DNA of 64,000 bases from the NCBI GenBank assembly GCA_964630775.1, contig CAZVYY010000002.1, positions 140,069-204,068 of the forward strand, given 5' to 3'. Below the pieces are notes generated by a model. The model ran no database searches and was not told the DNA's origin. It was given only the letters and a program-made list of their open reading frames with translations. The translations under genes and the position numbers were made by a program. Origin of the DNA: Anaeroglomus sp964630775 (GTDB taxonomy: Bacteria > Planctomycetota > Phycisphaerae > Sedimentisphaerales > Anaerohalosphaeraceae). Position 1 is the first letter of the stretch. Each line of letters opens with the position of its first letter. This document shows, piece after piece, positions 1 to 9,479 of the stretch.

Positions 1-2
1 TT

Positions 3-611
3 CGTGATGTGGAGGAGTGGTATATCTCGACGGCGATGCGGCGGGACTATGTGTATAAGGTGTTTGAGACGCAGTGCGAAATCGGGCTCAAAAATATTGA
101 GACGCTGGCCGCGGCGGTGGGGGATAAGGTGCAGGTGGTCTTTGTCAGCGGGACGGATTTCGGTACCCAGCGCGGGCCGTTTATCTCGCCGCAGGCCTAT
201 CGGGATTTGTACAAGCCGTTTCAGAAGGCGATCAATGACTGCATTCATAAACTGACCAACTGGAAGATTTTTATTCATTCCTGCGGCGGGATTTATCCGC
301 TGATCCCGGATTTAATCGAGGCGGGGTTTGACGTGCTCAATCCGGTGCAATGTTCGGCGGAGGGCATGGACCCGCGTCGGCTCAAGGAGGAATTCGGTGA
401 GCAGTTGGTGTTCTGGGGCGGCGGGGTGGATACGCAAAAGACGCTTCCGTTTGGTACGCCCGAGGATGTCTATCGCGAAGTCCGGGAACGGATCGATATT
501 TTTGCCGCCAACGGCGGTTATGTGTTCAACAGCATTCATAATGTCCAAAGCAACGTGCCGACGGAGAACATACTGGCGATGTTCAAGGCAATTGAAGACG
601 CCCGAAAATAA
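3..611 (+). CDS. URO-D family (MtaA/uroporphyrinogen decarboxylase-like) protein, 5' end outside window
   Basis: The frame is open to the window edge (Arg-Asp precede the first possible GTG start at 9), so about half of a usual 350-380 residue URO-D protein is visible. The C-terminal part of the (beta/alpha)8 barrel is clear: an FIHSCGG strand (His codon 276-278) followed by IPDLIEAGFDVLNPVQC and later FWGGGVDTQKTLPFGT. The H-x-C pair plus a later Cys resembles the zinc site of MtaA-type corrinoid:thiol methyltransferases, which true uroporphyrinogen decarboxylases lack. It is followed after 46 bp by a solute symporter and then a GH2 enzyme, so its job is probably in sugar or methoxyl-group metabolism rather than haem synthesis. 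The substrate is unknown. Two further URO-D genes in the window (10520, 33174) lack the Cys at this position. Confidence 0.8.
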   Translation, partial: RDVEEWYISTAMRRDYVYKVFETQCEIGLKNIETLAAAVGDKVQVVFVSGTDFGTQRGPFISPQAYRDLYKPFQKAINDCIHKLTNWKIFIHSCGGIYPLIPDLIEAGFDVLNPVQCSAEGMDPRRLKEEFGEQLVFWGGGVDTQKTLPFGTPEDVYREVRERIDIFAANGGYVFNSIHNVQSNVPTENILAMFKAIEDARK

Positions 612-657
612 CGGGTTGTACGCCGCATCCGATATTCAAAATGACAAGGGGTAATGT

Positions 658-2190
658 ATGAATTTGACGGTCTTTGATTGGGTTGTGTTTGGCGGTTTTT
701 TTGCGATTGTGGTGGGGGTCAGCCTTTTCAAGAGCCGCAGGGAGGCCGGCAGCGAGGATTATTTTCTGGCCGGGCGGGGGCTGAGCTGGTGGCTGATAGG
801 GATTTCGATTGTTGCGGCCAATATTTCGACCGAGCAGTTTGTCGGCATGGCCGGGCAGGGGGCCGGCGGGACGGGGCTGGCTGTGAGCAACTGGCAATTG
901 GTCGGGGCGGCGGGGATAGTGATTATAGCATTTACGCTGCTGCCGCGATTTCTGAAGGCCGGGATTTATACGATGCCGGAATACCTGGAGTACCGCTACA
1001 ATCCGGCGGCCCGGGCAATCATGGCGCTGTTTACGGTCATTATTTATGTCGCGGTGCTGCTGACGGCGGTATTGTATTCGGGCGGACTGACGCTCCAGAC
1101 CCTGTCGGGGCTTCCGCTGGCCAAAGGGGTCTGGCTGATTGGGCTGCTTGCGGCGGCTTATACAGTCTGGGGCGGGCTGAAGGCGGTGGCCTGGGCGGAT
1201 TTGTTTCAGGGGCTGAGCCTGCTGGTGGGGGGCATCGCCATTTTTTTTCTGGGGCTGGAGGCCTGCGGGGGCTGGGGTGAGTTTTCATCCACTAATGCGA
1301 ATAAGCTTCACATGGTGCTTCCGGCCGGTCATGCGGATTTGCCCTGGACGGGCGTGGCATCGGGGATGTGGATTGTGATTTTGTATTACTGCGGGCTGAA
1401 CCAGTTTATCGTGCAGCGCAACCTGGCGGCTAAATCGCTGCGGGATGGGCAGTTGGGGGTTATTTTTGCGGGGGCGCTGTGGCTGCTGGTTCCGTTTGCG
1501 ATTGTGATGCCGGGGATCATGTCCTGGCAGCTCTATGGCAGCCAGATGGCCAGGCCGGATGAGGCGTTCCCCATGCTGATACGCAATCTGATTCCGCAGG
1601 GATTCCGCGGGTTTATCTTTGCCGCCATTGCCGGAGCGGTCATCAGTTCACTGGCATCGATGCTCAATTCAGCGGCGACTATTTTCACGATGGATATCTA
1701 TCAGCGGATGATTGACCGGAAGGCGTCGCAGAAAATGCTGGTGATGCTGGGTCGGGGGATGACGCTGTTGTTTATGGTGGTCGGATGTTTTCTGGCCCCG
1801 ATGCTGGATGATCCGAAATTCGGCGGGGTGTTTCAGTATATTCAGCAGTTTCAGGGCTATATCTGGCCCGGCGTGGTGGCGGCATTTTTATTCGGGATGC
1901 TGGTTCAGAATGCCCCCGGCTCGGCGGGCGTTGCGGCCCTGATTTCCGGGCCGGTCATTTATGGTCTGTTTCAGAAGTTTGCGCCCGAACTGCATTTCCT
2001 GATTCAGGTTGCTGTGACGTTTCAGTTGGTTATTCTGATTATGGCGTTGATGACCTTCTGGAAACCGCTGGACAATCCCAAGCCGCTGCCGGTCCGCCCG
2101 GATGTGGATGCGCAGACGAAGCCCGAAGTCAAAGTGATTGGGGGTGTTGTTCTGGTCTTGATTGTGGTATTCTATATATTATTCTGGTAA
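658..2190 (+). CDS. Sodium:solute symporter (SSS/SGLT family)
   Basis: A 510-residue inner-membrane protein with about 13 hydrophobic helices from residue 6 to the C-terminus. The N-terminal signature is typical of the family: GSEDYFLAGRGLSWWLIG, then NISTEQFVGMAGQGA in helix 2, and MPEYLEYRYN after helix 3. The family couples import of sugars, amino acids or organic acids to sodium. An AAGGGG ribosome site lies just upstream of the ATG. It sits 46 bp after a URO-D gene and 29 bp before a GH2 gene, all on one strand, so the likely cargo is the sugar released by the GH2 enzyme. The exact substrate cannot be read from the sequence. Confidence 0.9.
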   Translation: MNLTVFDWVVFGGFFAIVVGVSLFKSRREAGSEDYFLAGRGLSWWLIGISIVAANISTEQFVGMAGQGAGGTGLAVSNWQLVGAAGIVIIAFTLLPRFLKAGIYTMPEYLEYRYNPAARAIMALFTVIIYVAVLLTAVLYSGGLTLQTLSGLPLAKGVWLIGLLAAAYTVWGGLKAVAWADLFQGLSLLVGGIAIFFLGLEACGGWGEFSSTNANKLHMVLPAGHADLPWTGVASGMWIVILYYCGLNQFIVQRNLAAKSLRDGQLGVIFAGALWLLVPFAIVMPGIMSWQLYGSQMARPDEAFPMLIRNLIPQGFRGFIFAAIAGAVISSLASMLNSAATIFTMDIYQRMIDRKASQKMLVMLGRGMTLLFMVVGCFLAPMLDDPKFGGVFQYIQQFQGYIWPGVVAAFLFGMLVQNAPGSAGVAALISGPVIYGLFQKFAPELHFLIQVAVTFQLVILIMALMTFWKPLDNPKPLPVRPDVDAQTKPEVKVIGGVVLVLIVVFYILFW

Positions 2191-2219
2191 GCCGTTAATA
2201 TAAGATACAGGAGGTATCT

Positions 2220-5200
2220 ATGCGTTTATGTATAGTCTTCTTTTTGGGCATGTTTGTGGTGTTTTGTGCTGCGGCGACGATGGATTTATCCGGCGACTGG
2301 CAGGTGGCGCTGGATCGGGAGAATCAGGGGTTTGAGCAGAAATGGTTCGCATCGGAGCTCAAGGATGCCAGGCCGGTGCGTCTGCCCGGCTCGCTGCAGG
2401 AGCAGGGACTGGGCGACAGACCCTCGGCAAAGACGGCATGGACGACGGGAATCGGCAAGGGATTGTTGTCTGATCCGCGGTTCCAAACCTATATTCAATC
2501 CGAAGATTTCAAGAGTCCGTTCTGGCTGACTCCACTGCGGCATTATGTCGGTGCGGCATGGTATCAGCGGACGATAACCCTTCCCAACAGGGCCTATTCC
2601 ATTGTTCTGGAACGACCGCATGGGAAAACGACGGTCTGGGTGGATGATGTCGAACTGGGTTCATGCGACAGCCTCGGCACGCCGCATGAATATGATATCC
2701 ATGACATCAAGCCCGGACAGCACCGGCTGACGATTTGCGTGGACAACCGGGTCGGCGTTCCGGTGGGGGATGATGCCCACAGTGTGTCCGACCAGACACA
2801 GTCCAACTGGAACGGCATTGTCGGCAGAATCGAAGTGACAACCAGCGATGACTATTCACCATGGATTTTTGACGATGTGCAGATTTATCCCGATGTTGAG
2901 GCCAGGGCGATTAAGGTCTGTGTGGATTTGGAGAATTCACAGGGGACGCTGGGAGGGAAACTGAGGGCATCGGTGCAGGCTGTCGGTACTGACAAGCCGC
3001 AAGCCCTGCCGGAGCAAATCATCCCGGTCAGCTTAAAGGATAAACAAACCCGGATTGAATTTACATACGCCATGGGCAAAGAGGTACGACTCTGGGATGA
3101 GTTTTCACCCAATCTCTATACGCTCAAGCTGCAATTTGAACAGCGCAGCTCAGGAGACGAGTCGTTCAAGAGTCTGTATCAGACGACTTTCGGGATGCGC
3201 GAACTGGGCGTCAAGGGGACTCAGTTTGCCATCAACGGACGCAGCATCTTTCTGCGGGGGACGCTGGAGTGCTGCATCTTCCCGCTGACGGGGTATCCGC
3301 CGACGGATGTGGAGTCATGGAAGAAAATTCTGCGTGTCTGCAAGGCCCACGGCCTGAATCATATCCGGTTTCATTCGTGGTGCCCGCCGGAAGCGGCCTT
3401 TGCAGCAGCCGATGAAATGGGATTTTATTATCAGGTGGAGGCGTCCTGCTGGGCGGGTTTCGGCGATGGGACAGCGGTGGATGGCTGGATTTACCAGGAA
3501 GGGGATCGGATGCTCAGGGCGTACGGCAATCACCCGAGCTTTATCCTGATGACGCCCAGCAATGAACCGCATGGCCGGCAGCGGGATGCGTTTCTGGCCA
3601 AGCTGATTGATTCCTGGGAAAAGAAAGACAGCCGTCGTCGCTATACCGCCGGGTCCGGCTGGCCGACGATTGAGGCCAATGATTTTCATGTGGTTCAGGA
3701 TGTGCGGGTCCAACGGTATCCGACGCTGCGACTGAGCGATACACCGCAGACCTTCACCGATTACCGCGACTTCATTAACCGGCACAAAGTGCCCGTCATC
3801 AGCCACGAAATCGGCCAATGGTGTGTCTATCCCAATTTTGCTGAAGTGTGGAAATACAGCGGGACTTTGAAGGGCGGCAATATCGACATTGCCCGTGATA
3901 TGCTTGAGAAGGCCGGCATGGGATCGCTGGGACAGGATTTCCTGATGGCCTCGGGCAAATTCCAGACGCTGCTTTACAAGCATGAAATTGAATCGGCCCT
4001 GCGGACGCCGGGCTTTGGCGGTTTTCAACTACTGGATCTGCACGACTTTCCCGGGCAGGGGACGGCTCCGGTTGGCGTGCTGGATTGCTTCTGGGAATCC
4101 AAGGGGTATGTCACGCCGGAACAGTACCATCGTTTCTGCGGGCCGACGGTGCCGCTGGCCCGGATGAAAAACCGGGTCTTTACCCATGACCAGACCTTCA
4201 AGGCGGTCGTCGATGTGGCTCATTATGGTGCATCGGACATCACGGTCGAACCGGTCTGGACCATCCGCAGGGCAAACGGTCAGGTGGCTGCATCGGGCAC
4301 GTTTGAAAGGAAGATGGTTCCGACCGGCGGCTTGACTCTGCTGGGTGAGATTGAACTTCCGCTGAACTCATTTACCACGGCACAAAAGCTCAATCTTGAA
4401 GTTGCATTGGGCAATGAGACTCCCTCCAATGACTGGGATTTCTGGGTCTATCCGGCCAGTGTGGCTGTTGTTGAAGTACCCGACGTACGGATTGCCGAGG
4501 AACTGGATGACCAGACTCTCGATATCCTTAAACAGGGGGGCAAGGTTCTTCTGACCCCGCCGGCCTATCGGCTCAAGGCCCGCACGCTGGGGACGTTCCG
4601 TCCTATCTTCTGGAATCGCATCACCTTTGCTTCGCAGCCGGAGCACACACTGGGTATTTTATGCGACCCGGGCCACCCGGCCTTTGCGGATTTCCCGACC
4701 GATTTTTATTCCAACTGGCAATGGCAGGACCTGCTGGATCATTCCAAACCGGTGGTTCTGGATGAGCTGGAGGGTTCGATTACCCCCATTGTGCGGTCGA
4801 TTGACGACTGGAACCTGTGCCGCAAACTGGCGGTGCTGTTTGAGGTCCATATCGGCAAAGGCAGGCTGCTGCTGTGCAGTATGGATATTCGTAACGACCT
4901 CGACAAGCGTCCTGTCGCCCGGCAATTGCGCTACAGTTTGCTGCGATATATGGAGTCGGATGCGTTCAAACCGGCCGCTTCGGTTTCTGTTGAGGCCGTG
5001 AGAGGATTATTCCAAAAGCCCAGTGCCATGCAGTCACTTGATGCCAAAGTCGTATTTACCGACAGCCAGGAGCCGGGGTATGAAGGCGGCAAAGCCATTG
5101 ATGGCGATCCTGCCACGATGTGGCACACGGTATGGACCGGGGATAAAAAACCGTATCCCCACGAAATCCGGATTGAGTTAGCCAAAGACGTCGAAATCTA

Positions 5201-5441
5201 CGGGTTTAACTGTCTGCTTCGTCAGGACGGCAATCGCAATGGCCGTGTGGCTGAGTACGAATGTTATATCAGTCCGGATGGCACAACCTGGGGAACGGCC
5301 GCCGCCAAAGGGATTCTCAAAGAAGAGCCTGTGCGTTTTGATAAGCCTGCCAGAGGCCGGTTTTTCCGTTTTGTCGCCCTGAAGGGATACAATAATGATC
5401 CCTATGCTTCGATTGCAGAGCTGGATTTGGTCATGGAATAA
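2220..5441 (+). CDS. Secreted glycoside hydrolase family 2 enzyme with C-terminal F5/8 type C domain
   Basis: A 1073-residue protein with a signal peptide (about residues 1-19, ending CAAA). A sugar-binding jelly roll follows (LSGDWQVALD; GAAWYQRTITLP), then an immunoglobulin-like domain, then a TIM barrel. The barrel has NHIRFHSWCPPEAAFAAADE and the acid/base region SNEPHG (Glu449); HEIGQW (Glu530) is the likely nucleophile. A discoidin-like carbohydrate-binding domain ends the protein (GKAIDGDPATMWHT near residue 950, ending FFRFVALKG). Family members are beta-galactosidases, beta-mannosidases or beta-glucuronidases; specificity cannot be assigned. The start is set by AGGAGG 6 bp before the ATG. 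It is the last gene of the URO-D-symporter-GH2 unit. The start of the next transcript is marked by a promoter at 5484. Confidence 0.88.
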   Translation: MRLCIVFFLGMFVVFCAAATMDLSGDWQVALDRENQGFEQKWFASELKDARPVRLPGSLQEQGLGDRPSAKTAWTTGIGKGLLSDPRFQTYIQSEDFKSPFWLTPLRHYVGAAWYQRTITLPNRAYSIVLERPHGKTTVWVDDVELGSCDSLGTPHEYDIHDIKPGQHRLTICVDNRVGVPVGDDAHSVSDQTQSNWNGIVGRIEVTTSDDYSPWIFDDVQIYPDVEARAIKVCVDLENSQGTLGGKLRASVQAVGTDKPQALPEQIIPVSLKDKQTRIEFTYAMGKEVRLWDEFSPNLYTLKLQFEQRSSGDESFKSLYQTTFGMRELGVKGTQFAINGRSIFLRGTLECCIFPLTGYPPTDVESWKKILRVCKAHGLNHIRFHSWCPPEAAFAAADEMGFYYQVEASCWAGFGDGTAVDGWIYQEGDRMLRAYGNHPSFILMTPSNEPHGRQRDAFLAKLIDSWEKKDSRRRYTAGSGWPTIEANDFHVVQDVRVQRYPTLRLSDTPQTFTDYRDFINRHKVPVISHEIGQWCVYPNFAEVWKYSGTLKGGNIDIARDMLEKAGMGSLGQDFLMASGKFQTLLYKHEIESALRTPGFGGFQLLDLHDFPGQGTAPVGVLDCFWESKGYVTPEQYHRFCGPTVPLARMKNRVFTHDQTFKAVVDVAHYGASDITVEPVWTIRRANGQVAASGTFERKMVPTGGLTLLGEIELPLNSFTTAQKLNLEVALGNETPSNDWDFWVYPASVAVVEVPDVRIAEELDDQTLDILKQGGKVLLTPPAYRLKARTLGTFRPIFWNRITFASQPEHTLGILCDPGHPAFADFPTDFYSNWQWQDLLDHSKPVVLDELEGSITPIVRSIDDWNLCRKLAVLFEVHIGKGRLLLCSMDIRNDLDKRPVARQLRYSLLRYMESDAFKPAASVSVEAVRGLFQKPSAMQSLDAKVVFTDSQEPGYEGGKAIDGDPATMWHTVWTGDKKPYPHEIRIELAKDVEIYGFNCLLRQDGNRNGRVAEYECYISPDGTTWGTAAAKGILKEEPVRFDKPARGRFFRFVALKGYNNDPYASIAELDLVME

Positions 5442-5483
5442 AGCAAAAACAGGACAGATTCGGATTTCGATTGTCAATAGAGG

Positions 5484-5512
5484 TTGACAGCCTGATGCGA
5501 TATGGCGATAAT
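5484..5512 (+). promoter_or_regulatory. Sigma70-type promoter for the small cysteine-rich gene
   Basis: TTGACA at 5484-5489, a 17 bp spacer, and GATAAT at 5507-5512, giving an expected start near 5519. It lies 43 bp after the GH2 stop and 57 bp before the next ATG, so the small gene at 5569 probably has its own transcript. Confidence 0.65.
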
Positions 5513-5568
5513 GTTCACTATGAAAGGGAGACTGTTCAATAGTAGGCTTAATCCGAAAGGAGGTCACT

Positions 5569-5781
5569 ATGACCGCACCAAAAGAGGGTATGTCATGTCA
5601 GTATTGTATGTATTTTGAAAAAGTCGGACAAGGTTATGGCGACTGTCACCGTTATGCTCCCCGGCCGAATTCCTGCTTTTATGTCCCGCGGGCAGAAGGT
5701 GTTGGTTCGATTAAGACCGACATCCACTGGCCCAAGGTCTTCGATGCCAACTGGTGCGGAGAATTTCAGATCAAACAGTAA
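5569..5781 (+). CDS. Small cysteine-rich protein of unknown function
   Basis: A 70-residue soluble protein with five Cys residues: CQYC near the N-terminus, then Cys in DCHRYAP, NSCFYVP and WCGEF. The C-x2-C followed by two spaced Cys suggests a zinc or iron-sulfur binding fold. The gene is probably real: it has an almost perfect ribosome site (AAAGGAGG, 6 bp before ATG) and its own sigma70 promoter. It runs head-on into the SDR gene with only 2 bp between the stop codons. No family is recognised; a metal-binding or redox role is inference. Confidence 0.7.
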   Translation: MTAPKEGMSCQYCMYFEKVGQGYGDCHRYAPRPNSCFYVPRAEGVGSIKTDIHWPKVFDANWCGEFQIKQ

Positions 5782-5783
5782 CG

Positions 5784-6503
5784 CTATATTTTGTAATAGA
5801 GGAAATCCGGCAGGGTCTTTTGTATCCAGGCAATCAATCGCCAGCGGCGGGTGATGTAGGCATGTTTTTTCTTTTTGCAGATGGCCTGGTAAATCTGCCG
5901 GGCGGCTTTATCCACCGGGGCACGCCAGAACACATAATCGCCCTGGGCCATGGCCGTATCGACGAAGCCGGGCTGAATGTCGGTGATGGTAATGTCCCGT
6001 TTTTCGTGGCGAACCTTGTGGCGGAGGCCTTCGAGATAAGTTGACAAAAATGCCTTGGAGGCTGGATAGGTTGGGACATACCGGCTGCCCCGTAACGCGG
6101 CGATGGAGGAGATGCCGACTAAGTGGCCGTGACCCTGCCTGAAAAAGACATGCATGGCGGCGTTGGCGATGGCGACACAGCCGCTGACATTGACGGCGAT
6201 AATAGTCTGATCGATGGTCCAGTCCAGTTGCTCATTGCGTTTGCCGGTGCCGGAATTGACAATCACCAGGTCCACCCCGCCCATTTTTTCCACCATGGCA
6301 TTGAAGATGGTCCGGGCCTGTTCGGGTTTGGAGATATCCATAAACTCTGCCAGATAAGAGTTCGGCCGGGAGACGCGAAGCTCTTCCAGCAGGTCCACCC
6401 GTCGGCCTGTGATGCCGACATAGTATCCGTTGTCAGCCAGTATTTCCGCCAGTCCCCGGCCAATGCCGGACGTTGCACCGATAATAATTGCTTTGGGATT
6501 CAT
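5784..6503 (-). CDS. Short-chain dehydrogenase/reductase
   Basis: A 239-residue NAD(P)-dependent oxidoreductase of the classical SDR family. The cofactor loop GATSGIG is at residues 9-15, the N-x-x-G structural motif appears as NSGTG (Asn83), catalytic Ser is in ISSIAA (132-133), and Tyr146 and Lys150 form the YPASK active site. There is no signal peptide, so it is cytoplasmic. It lies 53 bp downstream of the histidine kinase gene on the same strand and may be its third cotranscribed gene. The substrate is not identifiable. Confidence 0.9.
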   Translation of the reverse strand: MNPKAIIIGATSGIGRGLAEILADNGYYVGITGRRVDLLEELRVSRPNSYLAEFMDISKPEQARTIFNAMVEKMGGVDLVIVNSGTGKRNEQLDWTIDQTIIAVNVSGCVAIANAAMHVFFRQGHGHLVGISSIAALRGSRYVPTYPASKAFLSTYLEGLRHKVRHEKRDITITDIQPGFVDTAMAQGDYVFWRAPVDKAARQIYQAICKKKKHAYITRRWRLIAWIQKTLPDFLYYKI

Positions 6504-6556
6504 GACGGCAGTGTAATGGATTTAAGTCGGGATGAAAAGAAAAATGCGGAATTCGG

Positions 6557-8779
6557 CTACACCCGCGGCAGGCGGACGGTGACGATGGTGCCTTTGCCGG
6601 GGGTGCTTTCCAGACGGAGAAAGGCGTTGTTGAGCGACAGCAGCCGCTGGGCGTGCGCCAGCCCCATGCCGCGTTTGCGTCCGGCCGGCTTGGCTGAAAA
6701 GAACGGTTTGGCGGCCTGCCGCAAGGTCGTCTCATCCATACCGCAGCCGGAGTCGATGATGCGGATTTCGACGAGGTTGTTTTCGTTCAAGACATGCCCT
6801 TCAATCGTGATGGGGCCGCTGTCCTGGCCGGTGTATGATTCCAGGGCATTGGACAGGATGTGGCCTAATGCCTGGATGACCTGGGTTTTGTCCACGAAGA
6901 CATCAGGCATTTGCTCGATATCTTTCCGTGTGACCGCCAGTTGCGGCAGATTATGGAGCCGAGCGGTTTTTTCGATTGCTTCCGACACCAGTGCCGCCGG
7001 TGCGACCAGGTGCTTATAGGGTTCGCGCGGGCGGGCAAAGCTCATCAGGTCGGTGATTATGTCCGAGATATCCTGGGTACGCTGGAAAATCTGCTCGAGA
7101 ATCTGCTTTTTGTTTGTGTCGCTTTCCGACTGCATCAGCAGTTGGGCGCGACCGGAAATCACCGCCAGCGGATTGTTCAGTTCATGGGCGGCACCGGCGG
7201 CCATTTCCGCCACAGCCGACAGTGAGCGGGCTTCGGTGAGGTCCCGGTCGGCGGTGCGAAGCTTGTCCATCAAATCCACCAGCCGCTCGGTCTGTTCCCG
7301 CTGGGCACGGAAGGCTTTGCTGGCTGAAATCGCGGCGGCCCCAATCGAACAGAGCATCTGCAGGGTTTCGCTCGGCAGGTCGGTATCACTTTCGAACAGA
7401 GCCGCTGCGACGGGTTTTCCCGACAGCAGCAGCGGGGCCGCAAGGGTTCGCGCCGGGGCCAGCCGACGGGTCTGTTCGATGCACCATCCGAAGGCTTCGG
7501 CGGCGGCTATAATTTTGAATCCTTCACCGAAAGGATTGATTTTCAGATTGACTGTGTCGGGGATCGCAAGCAGAGCGGCTTCTGCGATGCCGTCTGCGTC
7601 GGCTATCGTAATCTCAGCCGGGTCTGTCTGCTGTTCGGGCCACAGCAGGATGAGTGCCGAGCCGGTGTGCAGGGTCTTTTGCAGGCATACCGCAAATTGG
7701 CCGGCGACCTGGTCGGGACTGCTGCCTGTGGATAGTGTGTTTAAAAACTGCTGAACGGGGTCGGCAAACAAGGCCGCGTCGAAACTGCGGCGGCTTTGCC
7801 GGGCCATGGAACTGTTGTCGCGAGCCAGTTGCGCTGCGGCCAGATGAATCATTTCGTAGTAGTCCTGTGCCCGGTCCCTATTGCTTAAGCCCAGCGGCTT
7901 GCTTTTCTGTTCGACCTGCTCGGGCAACCGGGCCATGATCTGGCTGATCTGCTGAGCGTTTAAGCCCAGCAGCTTAGCCAGCAGGGTATCCTGTTCGGGT
8001 GTTTCATAACTGCCGGACTGGCCGATGCCGGATTTGCGGGCCAGTTCGTCGGCCAGCATAGTAACCATGACCAGCCTGCCATAGGGCATTTCCGATAAGA
8101 TACGCGGGTCGGCGTGATGCAGCCATATCGCCTGGACAATCGGTTCTGGCAGACGCCATTTTTCGGCCAGGCGTTTGCCCAGCAGGGCGTGAGTCAGGCC
8201 GAGATTGTCCTGTTCGACGGTGGTGAGATTTTGTTTTTTCTGGGCGGCCTGCAGGACAAGCTGCTCAAAGCTTTTGGGCATGACCTCATCGAGAGCGGTC
8301 TTGCCGATATCATGGAGCAGACCGGCGGTAAAAGCCAGCTTGCGTTCGGTTTCATCGAGGGCCAGCTCGGCGATCAGCGATGCACAGCAGGCTGTCGCAA
8401 GGGCATGCAGCGCCATCTGGCGCCGGGGCAGGGGACGGGTGCTGTCGATATCGGTCGGACAGTCAAAAGCCTGGACTACTTTGACCGACAGGACGGCATC
8501 GCGCAATGCCGGGGAAGGCAGTTGGTCGATGACCTCGGCCAGGGGTTTGGAGCCATCGGCGCCCCGAATTCCAATACGTGCGGCCAGGGCCAGCACGCTG
8601 GCGGTCATGGCACTGTCGGCTTCGATAATCTGTGCCAGTTCGCCGATCTGGAAAGGCTCTTTGAGGACACAGGGCAGGATTCCCGCTGCAACCTGCGGCA
8701 GAGTGGACAGAGTATTCAATTGGCGTATGATCAGCTCGACCTGACGCGCCATGGATGTTTTATCTACCGATTCCGACAT
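6557..8779 (-). CDS. HDOD-domain sensor histidine kinase
   Basis: A 740-residue cytoplasmic-looking protein with no transmembrane helix. Residues about 12-205 form an HDOD domain (STLPQVAAGIL; LLHDIGKTALDE), related to HD-type signalling hydrolases. A GAF-like central region follows (about 350-480). Then come a phosphoacceptor helix, AAHELNNPLAVISG with His532, and a HATPase domain (NALESY N-box, DSGCGMD, GMGLAHAQ G-box). The combination suggests a soluble kinase reading an internal signal. It starts 3 bp after the stop of the response regulator gene with no good ribosome site of its own, so translation is probably coupled. The likely partner is the REC protein encoded just upstream. Confidence 0.87.
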   Translation of the reverse strand: MSESVDKTSMARQVELIIRQLNTLSTLPQVAAGILPCVLKEPFQIGELAQIIEADSAMTASVLALAARIGIRGADGSKPLAEVIDQLPSPALRDAVLSVKVVQAFDCPTDIDSTRPLPRRQMALHALATACCASLIAELALDETERKLAFTAGLLHDIGKTALDEVMPKSFEQLVLQAAQKKQNLTTVEQDNLGLTHALLGKRLAEKWRLPEPIVQAIWLHHADPRILSEMPYGRLVMVTMLADELARKSGIGQSGSYETPEQDTLLAKLLGLNAQQISQIMARLPEQVEQKSKPLGLSNRDRAQDYYEMIHLAAAQLARDNSSMARQSRRSFDAALFADPVQQFLNTLSTGSSPDQVAGQFAVCLQKTLHTGSALILLWPEQQTDPAEITIADADGIAEAALLAIPDTVNLKINPFGEGFKIIAAAEAFGWCIEQTRRLAPARTLAAPLLLSGKPVAAALFESDTDLPSETLQMLCSIGAAAISASKAFRAQREQTERLVDLMDKLRTADRDLTEARSLSAVAEMAAGAAHELNNPLAVISGRAQLLMQSESDTNKKQILEQIFQRTQDISDIITDLMSFARPREPYKHLVAPAALVSEAIEKTARLHNLPQLAVTRKDIEQMPDVFVDKTQVIQALGHILSNALESYTGQDSGPITIEGHVLNENNLVEIRIIDSGCGMDETTLRQAAKPFFSAKPAGRKRGMGLAHAQRLLSLNNAFLRLESTPGKGTIVTVRLPRV

Positions 8780-8782
8780 GGA

Positions 8783-9358
8783 CTACGCTTGCGATAAACG
8801 GGCCAGTTTATCAACCAGTTCAGCGATGTTAAAGGGCTTCTTGATAAAATCTGCCGCGCCCGAATGCAGCAGTTCATCGATTTCACTCTGGTTGACGACA
8901 CCGCTGACGATAATAATCTGGGTGTTGGAGAAATCGGGATTCTTCTTGATGGTCCGACAGACGATATTGCCGTTGACATCGGGCAGCATATAGTCCAGCA
9001 GGATGACGTCCGGCCGGAACTGCTGCGTCATCAGGCCCGCGTCGTAACCGCTGGATGCGGTACGCACTTCAAATCGGCCGTCTCGTGTCAGCACATCCAC
9101 CAGCAGCTCAACGATTTCGGTATCATCATCGACGATGAGCACTTTCTTTTTGCCTGCAATAGACAAGTTGGCCAGCGGGATGTTATTTTCTTTCATGAAT
9201 TTAATCAGACTCTCCCGCGGGATGCGACGGAACTTCGAGCCGGGGACGCGAAACCCTTCCAGTTTGCCGGCGTCAAAACAGCGAATAATGGTTTGCTGGC
9301 TGACCTTGCAGATATCAGCGGCTTCACCGGTAGTAAATAAATCTTTAATTTTTTCCAT
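8783..9358 (-). CDS. Response regulator with N-terminal excisionase/MerR-like HTH
   Basis: A 191-residue protein. Residues 6-60 are a winged-helix DNA-binding segment of the excisionase/BldC type (LFTTGEAADICKVSQQTI, then RIPRESLIKF). Residues about 71-185 are a receiver domain (VLIVDDDTE acidic pocket; phospho-acceptor Asp122 in LLDYMLPD; FIKKPFN lysine). The order HTH-REC is the reverse of most response regulators. The ATG at 9358 is preferred over one 15 bp upstream because GGAG precedes it at about 9 bp. The gene is first of an RR-kinase-(SDR) unit. Phosphorylation by the HDOD kinase is inferred from adjacency. Confidence 0.85.
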   Translation of the reverse strand: MEKIKDLFTTGEAADICKVSQQTIIRCFDAGKLEGFRVPGSKFRRIPRESLIKFMKENNIPLANLSIAGKKKVLIVDDDTEIVELLVDVLTRDGRFEVRTASSGYDAGLMTQQFRPDVILLDYMLPDVNGNIVCRTIKKNPDFSNTQIIIVSGVVNQSEIDELLHSGAADFIKKPFNIAELVDKLARLSQA

Positions 9359-9479
9359 CCTTTGGCTCTCCATAATGACCGAATATGACCCAGTTTCTTT
9401 GTTTTGCCTATTTTAACTGTCGGGCTGGCAAGAAGTCAAGGATTAAAAAACACGAAAAATAGTCAAAATATAAAAATTT

